Notes under the pieces: model-generated | Seen by the model: the letters and a program-made list of their open reading frames with translations, nothing else | The model's database searches: none | Told to the model about the DNA's origin: nothing | Assembly (NCBI RefSeq): GCF_014838825.1 | Contig: NZ_JACYMO010000003.1 | Location: 1 to 64,000, forward strand | Source: Erwinia persicina | Lineage (GTDB): Bacteria; Pseudomonadota; Gammaproteobacteria; Enterobacterales; Enterobacteriaceae | Reading direction: 5' to 3' | Length of the DNA: 64,000 nucleotides | Shown: positions 1 through 7,900 of the stretch, one piece after another | Layout: each line of letters begins with the position of its first letter | Numbering within the stretch: the stretch's first letter is position 1 | Made by a program: the position numbers and the translations under genes

Positions 1-417
1 GTGATCCCGCCGGGCGATGAAACGGTGGTGCTGGATTTTGACACGGTAATCGACAAGTACCTGTATCTGAACACCCGCACCCTCGGCCAGGCGTTCAGGC
101 TGCATCTGGCGGAGTGCGATCTCAGCCTGGGCAAAACGGTCAGGGTGACCTTCAGCGGTAATGAAAGCACCGCGCTGCCGGGGTTGCTGGCGCTTAGCGG
201 TGCCAGCCAGGCCAGCGGCATCGCCATCGGTATGGAAACTGCGCAGGGCGAACCGTTGCCCATTAACCAGCAAGGCAAGGCGCAGGCACTGGTGAGCGGG
301 GCCAACACCCTGGCGGCACAGGCCTATGTGCAGGGTGAACCGGACGCGCTGAAGCATAAAACCATTGAGCGCGGGCCGTTCAGTGCGGTGGTGACCTTTA
401 GCCTGGAATATGAATAA
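1..417 (+). CDS. Fimbrial subunit, C-terminal part (5' end outside window)
   Basis: This is the C-terminal ~138 residues of a secreted chaperone-usher type pilin. The fold is suggested by alternating short hydrophobic strands and by the ending VTFSLEYE. That is the usual donor-strand end of enterobacterial fimbrial subunits, with an aromatic residue near the last position. No signal peptide is seen and the frame is open to the first base, so the true start lies upstream; the GTG at position 1 is not taken as a start. Its stop overlaps the ATG of the following reverse-transcriptase relic by 8 bases, which implies translational coupling in one operon. Whether it is a major or minor subunit cannot be told from this fragment. 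Confidence 0.75.
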   Translation: MIPPGDETVVLDFDTVIDKYLYLNTRTLGQAFRLHLAECDLSLGKTVRVTFSGNESTALPGLLALSGASQASGIAIGMETAQGEPLPINQQGKAQALVSGANTLAAQAYVQGEPDALKHKTIERGPFSAVVTFSLEYE

Positions 418-1124
418 CAGTGCAGCGGCATGGCAAACCGCCTGGCGCTGGCTGTGCCAACGTCGTCGCCATGCGCCACCCAATGTGGACATCTGGCATT
501 TGCGCTTTCACTGGGCGCGGCAGGACGACCGGCTGTATCAGCAACTGCAAAGTGGGAGTTACCGGCTGGCACCGATGCAGGTATTGCGGCGTGGTGGTCA
601 CAGTTGGGTGCAGTGGTGTGCGCAGGATGCACTGATATTGAAGTGGGCTGCGCTGCTGCCAAAACCTGCCCGTTGCATGCACTTGCGCGGGCATGGCGGT
701 AGCGTGGTTTCGGTGGCAGAAGCACCACGTAGATAACTTTTTTAACGCCCAGGAGGGCCTGTGGTATGCGCGATATATGGATGACTTTTTGCTGTTTACC
801 CGCACCCGCTGGCAACTGCGGCGCAGCGTTAAGCGGCTGCATGAATTTTTTGACCTGGGCGGGTTTGAAACCCACCCGGACAAAACACAACTGGGCAGGA
901 TTGCACAGGGGTTTGACTGGCTGGGGGTATGGTTTACCCCCACGGGGTCCACCATAGCGCCCAGAGCGCTGGAAAACCATCGTGCACGACGCGCGCGGCT
1001 TTACGAGCAGGCTCGCCGACAGGGGCTGTCATCGACAGAAACTGCGGAACGAGTGCGAACGTACGAGGCACGGTGGACATTATGGGCAGAGCGTATGCTG
1101 GGTCATCCAATGGATGATATTTAA
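410..1124 (+). pseudogene. Broken reverse transcriptase co-operonic with fimbrial genes
   Basis: Two pieces in different frames belong to one RNA-directed DNA polymerase. The first (410 to about 713) carries the N-terminal part, ending in an HLRGHGG stretch. In group-II-intron-like RTs a similar stretch precedes the palm domain. The second (about 714-1124) resumes just before the catalytic YMDD box (motif 5) and continues through HPDKT (motif 6) and FDWLGVWF (motif 7). The region that should hold motifs 3-4, including the first catalytic aspartate and the QGxxxSP-type loop, is absent, so an internal deletion plus a frame change has inactivated it. The start ATG lies inside the preceding pilin gene, and a fimbrial gene follows 42 bases after the end, so it was part of the fimbrial operon. 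I cannot assign an RT clade without a search. No retron ncRNA, DGR template repeat or intron structure was recognised. Confidence 0.75.
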
Positions 1125-1165
1125 GGGTCTCTGCCGTTTAATAAAAATTCTGAGAAATATACACC

Positions 1166-1999
1166 ATGAATTTCCATACTACCTTGCGTGTCTTCGTCGT
1201 GCTGATCTGCAGTGTCCCGACCCTATGCTTCTCCAACCTGACCGTGAGTATAACAACAGCACCCCCACCTGACCGGCCGTGGGAAGCGCTTTATGGCACG
1301 GTCTCGGGGGCTAGCGCGACGGACCCTACCCCCAACCCCTGCTACCAACGATGGGGGTGCCATCTCACCTTCTTCGCAATCCAAGAAGAGTGGTATCCGG
1401 TCGGCCGCGAGGAATATACTACGTGGGACCTCAAGGGGTTCGACTTTCCGGAAGGACATACGGACATGGACTATAAAACCCTGGGGGAATGGTGGTCGGC
1501 CGTGGTCGACAAGGGGCGTATCGCATTTGACGTTCCACGATTCGAAGTCGGAGTCGCAGGTAATCCCTGTCTGGTCATCGCCGGAACGAATGACGAAATC
1601 CTCCGACGCATGGCGGCCAACACCATCGTATCGAACTGCGCCAAACCGCGTGTACAAGTCCCGAGCTGCAAGGTGGAACCAGAACAAATAAATGTGACAT
1701 TCAACACCGCCGCCGGCCGTGATCCTGGCGAACAGATAGTTCCGGATGTACGCCTCTCCTGCACGTCGGCTGTGGCTGTGCGTATCGAAACGAACACTGC
1801 AGAAGAAATACCGCTCGGGGGTGATAATACCACCGTAGCTGTACTGGACTGGGGTAGTGGGTACGGACGGCCTGGCGTATTCAATATGGCCGATAATGGA
1901 AGTCGTCCGATACCGCTCAAGGTGAAAACGCGGGGCATCGCCCTGCTGGAACCTGGGAGCTACTCTGGCAGCGCGATCGTGAACATAAGTTATGAATAA
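1166..1999 (+). CDS. Secreted fimbrial protein, probable two-domain tip adhesin
   Basis: A 277-residue protein with a clear signal peptide (positive start, hydrophobic core, cleavage likely after CFS near residue 23). Residues ~24-165 form a Trp- and Cys-containing domain, with a CYQRWGC pair and two later cysteines, and show no obvious pilin pattern. Residues ~168-277 begin with a Cys-containing strand and end in SAIVNISYE, the standard chaperone/usher pilin terminus. This layout of an N-terminal receptor domain plus a C-terminal pilin domain is that of two-domain tip adhesins; that role is an inference. Codon use is unlike the downstream housekeeping genes, with more ATA and CGA, suggesting transfer. 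It could instead be a large minor subunit. The locus lacks a visible chaperone or usher, so those must lie upstream of the window. Confidence 0.65.
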   Translation: MNFHTTLRVFVVLICSVPTLCFSNLTVSITTAPPPDRPWEALYGTVSGASATDPTPNPCYQRWGCHLTFFAIQEEWYPVGREEYTTWDLKGFDFPEGHTDMDYKTLGEWWSAVVDKGRIAFDVPRFEVGVAGNPCLVIAGTNDEILRRMAANTIVSNCAKPRVQVPSCKVEPEQINVTFNTAAGRDPGEQIVPDVRLSCTSAVAVRIETNTAEEIPLGGDNTTVAVLDWGSGYGRPGVFNMADNGSRPIPLKVKTRGIALLEPGSYSGSAIVNISYE

Positions 2000-2082
2000 G
2001 ACGGGCCATGTTGGCCCGAATCGTCTGTCCCCGTCCAGCTCCCGGAGTACACACCAACCCTATACAACGCAGAAGGGCACGT

Positions 2083-2690
2083 CGCCTTCGAAACTCCGGT
2101 CGAGTTTTGGGATAACGCGCAAAGCGGCGATCAGCATTCCGTCAGTTGTCAAACCGAGCTTAGCGCGAAGGGTGTAAGTAAACATGGGCGCGCCGGCTAC
2201 AAGCATCGTGCTGTACGCCAATTATCGTTCAGCGTTTCACGTTTGACTGATATTTTTATAATGTGTATGGCGTTATTTTTAACGCCATTTTTCTAATATT
2301 TCCAGGTTATCACGATATTCTAGCGTATTTTTTTTCTTATTTATATTTTTGCTTTTTATGCCGTTGGCGATATATATCCCCAACCCCGGCGGGATTGGAT
2401 TGCGGCTGCCGTTACTTTTGAGGTCACGCCGGCGCGGCTCTATTAATGGGTGCGGCTGGCGGGCAATACCGCTGTGCCGCATTGATAACGCCTGGCTGTC
2501 GCGCAATAATCGCAGGCTGTTTGCTGTTTGCTGTTGGCGCTGCCGGTTATCTTTACCCGGCCCGAATGGCAAAGCCCTGATATGTGGCACTGGCTGGCTT
2601 ATGTGCCGGGGTGCTGTTTTATTTCGCCTGGCTGCAAGTGCGCATGACCACGCGCCAGCGCCATGCAGCGTTGTATTTGATTTTATCGCC
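2083..2690 (+). repeat. Decayed direct duplicate of pilin-3'/glycosyltransferase-5' junction
   Basis: This ~610-bp stretch is a degenerate copy of 3754-4360. It starts at a shared CGCCTTCGAAAC block (pilin 3' end). It continues through the pilin end and the intergenic GCCATTTTTCTAATATTTCC block, and then reads AIYIPNPGGIGL and further residues of the O-oligosaccharyltransferase N-terminus, with many frameshifts. It stops being recognisable near TTTTATCG. The open frame across it is broken relative to the intact copy, so it is not a gene. The rest of 2000-3030 holds no convincing gene: 2700-3030 is A/T-rich and featureless apart from short unassigned frames. Confidence 0.8.
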
Positions 2691-3030
2691 ATCGGGTTGA
2701 CGATAATGGTCTATTTTCTGTCCGGTTCAGACCTGCCGCAGCGATGTATATGCCCTCTGGCCCCAACTGATGAGACTGCGATCTTAACGAAAATCGGATA
2801 AATCTACCGGGCTGTTTCGCAGTGAGCATCAATGGCAGAAACGGCGTTCCATCAATAAAAATAACAGACATAACCTTATTATTTTTTTCATTTTTATCCA
2901 GGGGTTGAGATTAAGCCATTGCGTGAACATTACGCCATCAAGGGGTTAAATGGTGGGGTTACTACGCGCTAATACCGGTTCGTTTTTTAGGGCCGCAGGT
3001 TTTTTTACGTTCGGCCGCTTAAGCGCCGAT

Positions 3031-3934
3031 ATGAATAAAACCACCGGAGATAGTGTGATCGAAAACCGGGTAGAAGCTATTGCTCATTTGGGCCTGTGCG
3101 GCGTTTTATTAGCCTGCAGTCGGGGCGCGTTGGCGCTGGAATGTCATATTAATAGTGATAATGGTATCACTGAAGAGATCGAAAATATGGGTGTATTTTT
3201 ATGGTAATCCGGCGGGCGACGTGGTGCGCCCCGGTATCGGCATGGGGCTGATATATAACGATGCCGCTCTCGGCATCGTCAAGGCAGGCAGCAAGGTGCA
3301 AACGGATATCCGGCGGCTGAATAATAAACCGGAGAAGGGTCAGGCCAAATACAAAATTTATTTGGAGAAAATCGGAGAAATAAAAGAGGGAGGCAATGAT
3401 GCGATGGCAGTGTTCCAACTGGATGGTGCAGGGGGTATTAACAGTACACCGGGGAAAAACTATCGTTATATCTTGCATGGTATGGCGGGAATAAAGGTCT
3501 CGAACTGTTCAGTTACGATCAATGCACCGAGTGAAATTGATTTTGGTGTTATCTCAGCGGTCGCGGCCCCGGGACTGATCGCCGCCAAACCCCTCAGTGT
3601 GACGGCGGTTAAGAACCAGGCTTGTCATGCCGGTAGTAAATTAGGCGTTGCGCTGATCTTCTCTTCGCCCGGAGGTGGATTGGTGGAGAATAATACTGCT
3701 CTGGATCTGGGGAGCGGTGCTTATTTTAACATTAAGGATAAGGAAGGAAAAATCGCCTTCGAAACGCCGGTCAAGTTTTGGGATAACGTGCAAAGCGGCA
3801 ATCAGCAGACCGTCACTTATCAAACCGAGCTTAGTACGAAGGGTGTATTAACGATGGGGGTAGCCGGGAAAAGTATCGTGCTGTACGCTAATTATCTTAA
3901 GTGTTTCACGCCGAACTTATTTTTCATAATCTAA
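3031..3934 (+). pseudogene. Fimbrial subunit gene with a single-base frameshift
   Basis: The N-terminal piece (from ATG 3031) has a signal-peptide-like segment ending in GALA, followed by ECHINSDNG. It terminates early at a TAA right after a run of five T (3196-3200). If that run had four T, the frame would read through as VFYGNPAGDVV and join the rest of the protein to 3934, about 300 residues in all. The C-terminal part has pilin-like features: a Cys pair (SNCSV ... NQACH), alternating strands and IVLYANY near the end. The stop falls about nine residues beyond that motif, longer than usual. The frameshift may be real, a phase-variable tract, or a sequencing error. The gene lies 48 bases upstream of the O-oligosaccharyltransferase and is its obvious candidate substrate. 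Confidence 0.65.
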
Positions 3935-3982
3935 AAGACGTTATTTTTTAACGTCATTTTTCTAATATTTCCAGGTTTTTTT

Positions 3983-5728
3983 ATGACATTCGATCGTATT
4001 CATTTCTTATTTTTATTTTTTCTGTTTGTTCCGCTGGCGATATATATCCCCAACCCCGGCGGGATTGGATTGTCGCTGCCGTTTAATTTGATGGTCTACG
4101 GCGGCGCGGCTCTATTAATAGGGGCTTGCTGGCGGGCAACACCGCTGTGCCGAACGGTGATAACGCCGACCTGTCGCACAATAATCGCCGCCTGTTTGCT
4201 GATGGCGCTGCCGGCTATATTTACCCGGCCTGAATGGCAAAGCGCCGCCGTTTGGCGGCTGGCTGGTTTATTTGCCGGAGCGGCGTTCTATTTCACCTGG
4301 CTGCAGGTGCGTATGACCGCGCGTCAGCGCCATGCGGTGCTGTATTTAATTTTATCGGCGGCGGTGCTTCAGGCGTCAATCGCGCTGCTGCAGATGTTTG
4401 CGCCAGCAATGGCACAATCCTGGGTCCCATCCGGCAGCTCGCGCGCCTTCGGCATTTTCCAGCAACCTAATGTGCTGGCGAGCTTTATCGCCACAGGGCT
4501 GGCGCTGGCGTTGGCGGCGTATATGCTGCCTGGGTTCCAGCGGCTGGATCCGCGTGCAGAACGCTGGCGTCGCCGCGCTCTGGCCGCGGCGCTGGTGCTG
4601 CTGCCGATGGTGTTGGTGTGGGTGCAATCCCGCACCGGCTGGCTGGCGGGTGCCCTGGTGCTGGGGCTGTTTGTCCTGTGTTTTTGCCGCCGTTATCCGC
4701 AGGCTGTGGCCATTGCCTCGCTGCTGGTTGCCGGCGGCACCGTGGCGGCGGCGCTGGTGCTGTGGTGGGGGAGTGAGCTGGGTGGTGCGTTGCGCTACGC
4801 CAGCCATACCGGCTCCAACCATGCGCGCTACGCCATGCTGCGCGATACGCTGGCGATGATCGCCGAAAAGCCGCTTTTGGGCTGGGGTTACGGCGGTTTT
4901 GAGTACAGTTTTCAGCATTTTCGTATAAACCAGACGCCACCCACGGTGGTGACTGAAATCGCCCGTCATCCGCATAATGAATTGCTGCTGTGGTGGGTGG
5001 AAGGGGGCGTGGTCGCGCTGCTGGGTATGCTGCTCCTGGTGGGGGCGGGCATCAAACTGCTGACCCACGCCCACTGGCGCGACAGGCGTGCTGTTGCCTG
5101 CGGTAAATCATCGGCGGGTGAGGCACTGGCTCTATGCGTGGCACTGCTGCCGATTGCGCTGCACAGCCAAACTGAATACCCGTTTTACCTGTCGGCACTG
5201 CACTGGCTGGTGTTTCTGTTGTTGCTGGCAATGCTCGATCGGCTGGTCAGTCCGCGCCTTGCCACCGGCTGTGGGTTAAAACGATGGCGACTGCCGATGC
5301 TGGCCCTGTCGCTGGTGGCGCTGTTCGTGATGGTGACCGGATTTTACAGCGGGCAGGTATTGACCCAGGCGGAGCGCGGCGGGTTGCAGGATATGCGGCA
5401 GGTGGACGCCTTGCCGGGCTGGGCAAGTTGGATGCATGACGATCGCCTGCAGTTTGATCGCCAGTTGGCAGGCTTGCTCGCCTTTAACCGAACGGGTGAC
5501 GAGCAGCGGCTGGAAACCTATGCCCAATGGGCGCAGCGTTATCTGAATCACCGCATTGATAAAAACGTTTACGCCAACCTGTGGGTGATTCTGCGCCAAC
5601 AACAGCATTGGATGTTGGCTGAGCAGTACCGGCGTGACGCCGCGCGTTTATTTCCCCAGGATGGCCGGTTTACTGATGCAATGACTGGATCAGATTCGGG
5701 GTCAGGATCACAAGCTGCTTATCCCTGA
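3983..5728 (+). CDS. PglL/Wzy_C family O-oligosaccharyltransferase (O-antigen-ligase-like)
   Basis: A 581-residue inner-membrane protein with roughly ten or more hydrophobic segments and a soluble C-terminal tail (from ~residue 460). Signature motifs fit the PglL branch. FGIFQQPNVLASF sits near residue 155 (the QPN box of PglL_A). SRTGW follows, and a large periplasmic loop contains GWGYGGFEYSF and HPHNELLLWWVEGG, whose histidine matches the conserved Wzy_C/ligase residue. Enzymes of this family transfer lipid-linked glycans en bloc to Ser/Thr of secreted proteins, classically type IV pilins. Here the gene directly follows a fimbrial subunit gene, so that subunit or a neighbouring adhesin is the inferred acceptor. 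The duplicated relic at 2083-2690 shows that the pilin-enzyme pairing is old. A lipopolysaccharide O-antigen ligase role is the main alternative. No glycan synthesis genes are in the window. Confidence 0.8.
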   Translation: MTFDRIHFLFLFFLFVPLAIYIPNPGGIGLSLPFNLMVYGGAALLIGACWRATPLCRTVITPTCRTIIAACLLMALPAIFTRPEWQSAAVWRLAGLFAGAAFYFTWLQVRMTARQRHAVLYLILSAAVLQASIALLQMFAPAMAQSWVPSGSSRAFGIFQQPNVLASFIATGLALALAAYMLPGFQRLDPRAERWRRRALAAALVLLPMVLVWVQSRTGWLAGALVLGLFVLCFCRRYPQAVAIASLLVAGGTVAAALVLWWGSELGGALRYASHTGSNHARYAMLRDTLAMIAEKPLLGWGYGGFEYSFQHFRINQTPPTVVTEIARHPHNELLLWWVEGGVVALLGMLLLVGAGIKLLTHAHWRDRRAVACGKSSAGEALALCVALLPIALHSQTEYPFYLSALHWLVFLLLLAMLDRLVSPRLATGCGLKRWRLPMLALSLVALFVMVTGFYSGQVLTQAERGGLQDMRQVDALPGWASWMHDDRLQFDRQLAGLLAFNRTGDEQRLETYAQWAQRYLNHRIDKNVYANLWVILRQQQHWMLAEQYRRDAARLFPQDGRFTDAMTGSDSGSGSQAAYP

Positions 5729-5775
5729 TTATGAACGGATCACATACGGGGATCGGGTCAGGCGAAGCTGCTGGT

Positions 5776-6111
5776 TTAGTATTTATAGAAATGATATATC
5801 GCGATCATCACCACCACATTCAGCACCACACTAATGATGAAGTACGTTTTAAACGGTTGTTTCTGCGTTTTATGGCGAAAGCGTTGCTGACCGGCAATCG
5901 CGCCAGGCCATCCTCCCAGCAAGCCAAAGACCAGCAAGGTGGACTCCGGTACCCGCCGCCAGCTTTTGCGGGCAGCCTGTTTATCTCCACCGTAGATCAG
6001 AAACGTCAGTGTGCTGGCCAGCAGGAACCACATCACCACAGGGTGAGGCAGGAATGCGCTGCCGGTGGCCGCCAGGGCCAGCAGCAGGTAACAGAACAGA
6101 TTCAGTGTCAT
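5776..6111 (-). CDS. DUF1294 small membrane protein
   Basis: A 111-residue protein with four hydrophobic segments. It carries the DUF1294 signature: YGGDKQAAR, then RVPESTLL, then a GGWPGA turn, then RHKTQK followed by a final membrane segment. The family's function is not established; some members carry an extra N-terminal cold-shock domain, which is absent here. It is transcribed towards the fimbrial locus, converging with the O-oligosaccharyltransferase gene 47 bases away. It looks unrelated to that locus and may mark the older chromosomal sequence. The family assignment is good; the function is unknown. Confidence 0.8.
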   Translation of the reverse strand: MTLNLFCYLLLALAATGSAFLPHPVVMWFLLASTLTFLIYGGDKQAARKSWRRVPESTLLVFGLLGGWPGAIAGQQRFRHKTQKQPFKTYFIISVVLNVVVMIAIYHFYKY

Positions 6112-6270
6112 TCAATAAGCCTGTAAGTAGACCCGTTCAGCCCAGTGGACTCTTTTCGGAAGTGGATATCATAATTAATAACATCATGTGGTGTAAGTAT
6201 CCCATCAAAACGGCCCATTCACGTTCAGAGACCTTCCTGCATACTGATTATGTCACCTGAGAAGATCGCT

Positions 6271-6440
6271 ATGCGTAAGATCCGTTTCATCGGGCACCCG
6301 ATCATCATCGTACCGAAATCCGTCGATATCAAAAAAACAAAGATCTTGAGGGTGAGACTCATCGTCTGAAGCAGATGTTGGCCGATCGGAGTCTGGAAAG
6401 TCGGGCGCTGAAAGACGTCATCGAAACCAGTGGTGATTAA
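6271..6440 (+). pseudogene. IS3-family transposase OrfA remnant
   Basis: The reading begins MRKIRFIGHPIIIV, matching the start of IS3-family OrfA proteins (typically MRKxRFTEHQIIAVLK). An internal deletion follows, and then, in another frame, DLEGETHRLKQMLADRSLE leading to ALKDVIE. This is the leucine-zipper-like end of the same protein, stopping at TAA 6438-6440. About half of orfA is missing and no orfB is present. It is a dead insertion-sequence scar at the left border of the metal-resistance island. The rest of 6112-6630 shows no gene; 6441-6600 is very A/T-rich. Confidence 0.75.
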
Positions 6441-6631
6441 CGCTTTTATACTTTTAATAAGTGCGGTTAATATTATATTAGATCGAATAATTTTCTATAT
6501 TTTTTAATGTCTTCTAAACGGCCTGATAATTTTCATTGGGTTTTAAGTTATCCTCACTTTAACTATTTATAGTGTCTTTACCTGATGAACAGTGTATTTT
6601 CTGAAAATTTATATTTTTTCGCAAAAAATAC

Positions 6632-6662
6632 TTGACCTTCCAGGCGTGGTAAGTCGGATAAA
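6632..6662 (+). promoter_or_regulatory. MerR-type (GolS-like) promoter of gesABC
   Basis: A -35 TTGACC (6632-6637) and a -10-like GATAAA (6657-6662) are separated by 19 bp. That is the overlong spacer characteristic of promoters remodelled by MerR-family activators. The spacer contains the imperfect dyad ACCTTCCAGGCGTGGTAAGT, resembling CueR/GolS operators. It sits 60 bases before the first pump gene. The same -35 with a 19-bp spacer recurs before golT. Confidence 0.7.
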
Positions 6663-6721
6663 TACAGCAGGAGCTGCCAAGGCTCAGCAAAACCCATTCG
6701 TCTCCAGTTGCGGAAGGTAAC

Positions 6722-7900
6722 ATGATGAAAGTCAGAAAAATAACACTGCTCACAGCGGCAATAAGCCTTGCGCTAGCTATTGCTGGCTGCAAAGAAGTCG
6801 ACTCCACACCGGCGGCTCCAACAGCACCTGTTTCTGCTCCAGTGGCCGAAGTGATTGTCAGGCCAATAACCCCCTTTGCAGAACTCACGGGGTCACTCAC
6901 AGCGGTTAATCATGTCGAATTACGTCCAAGAGTTGCCGGCTATATACAGAAAGTAAGTATGCCTGAAGGACATTTCGTCGAAAAGGGCAGCGAACTATTT
7001 CTTATTGATCCACGGGTGTTACAAGCGGCGTTTAATAATGCAAAAGCAGGTTTGCGAGAAACAGAAGCCGCATTGATGTTAGCTAAAGCTGAATATTCTC
7101 GTACTGAAAAATTGTTTGCTCAAAAAATTGTTTCACGCGCTAATCTCGATACTGCCATTGCCACACTGAATGCCAGAAAAGCACAGGTGGATGCAGCCAA
7201 AGCAATGCTTGAATCAGCACAGCTTGAGTTAAGTTTTACCCATGTCACCGCGCCAATTAGTGGGCGCGTGGGTCAAACTTTGGTGACTGAAGGGAATTAT
7301 GTTGCCAGCGGTGTTACACCACTGACGACAATCGTCTCAATTGACCCTTTGTATGTTTATTTTGATATTGACGAACGTACTTATTTGCAGTTTTTCGCTG
7401 CAAATCGAGCCAATGCTAAGCTCAAGAGTTCTCCAGCCGCAAAAGTAGAAATCGCATTACTTACTGACAAAAGCTATTCGCGACAGGGTCGTGTTGATTT
7501 TCTTTCCAATGGTGCTGAACGTCAAACGGGAACCGTGCGTATCCGTGCAGTTATCGATAACCCTGATGGAAAATTAACGCCAGGCTTATTTGCCAAAATT
7601 AAATTAGAGACGGGGCCATCACAGCCTAAAGTTTTGATATCCGATCTATCGATTGGTGCCGATCAAGGTGGTCGCTATGTATTAGTGGTTGATAAAGAAA
7701 ATAAGACAGAGTATCGACCGGTAGAATTAGGCACTACCGTGGACGGTTTACGTGTCATAGAGCATGGCTTGCAGCCAGGTGAACGTATCGTCGTCAAAGG
7801 GTTTATTCGTCCAGGTATGCAAGTTAAGCCACAATCAGTCGGAATTGATGGCAAGCCTGTCGAAGTTACAGAGAAGCAAACTGCAGGAGATAAGCCATGA
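6722..7900 (+). CDS. gesA: RND efflux periplasmic adaptor (GesA/MexE type)
   Basis: A 392-residue membrane-fusion protein. Its signal sequence ends in a lipobox-like AIAGC, so it is probably a lipoprotein anchored to the inner membrane. VELRPRVAGYIQKV (about residues 65-80) and FTHVTAPISGRVG (about 175-187) are the two halves of the lipoyl-like hairpin, separated by an alpha-helical coiled-coil segment. The beta-barrel and membrane-proximal domains follow, with LTPGLFAKI. It would bridge the RND transporter and the outer-membrane channel. The start ATG has a good AGGTAAC-type ribosome site upstream. It overlaps the next gene by 4 bases, and the order adaptor-pump-channel-P-type ATPase-MerR regulator matches Salmonella gesABC-golTS. 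The symbol rests on that context, and a MexE-like multidrug role is possible. Confidence 0.85.
   Translation: MMKVRKITLLTAAISLALAIAGCKEVDSTPAAPTAPVSAPVAEVIVRPITPFAELTGSLTAVNHVELRPRVAGYIQKVSMPEGHFVEKGSELFLIDPRVLQAAFNNAKAGLRETEAALMLAKAEYSRTEKLFAQKIVSRANLDTAIATLNARKAQVDAAKAMLESAQLELSFTHVTAPISGRVGQTLVTEGNYVASGVTPLTTIVSIDPLYVYFDIDERTYLQFFAANRANAKLKSSPAAKVEIALLTDKSYSRQGRVDFLSNGAERQTGTVRIRAVIDNPDGKLTPGLFAKIKLETGPSQPKVLISDLSIGADQGGRYVLVVDKENKTEYRPVELGTTVDGLRVIEHGLQPGERIVVKGFIRPGMQVKPQSVGIDGKPVEVTEKQTAGDKP

Noticed and set aside
410..1124. RT as part of a retron or diversity-generating retroelement
   Set aside because: No msr/msd-like inverted repeats, no template/variable repeat pair and no accessory gene were seen nearby.
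2349..2801. 150-codon frame as an independent gene
   Set aside because: It is part of the decayed duplicate of the transferase start, with frame changes relative to the intact copy at 3983.
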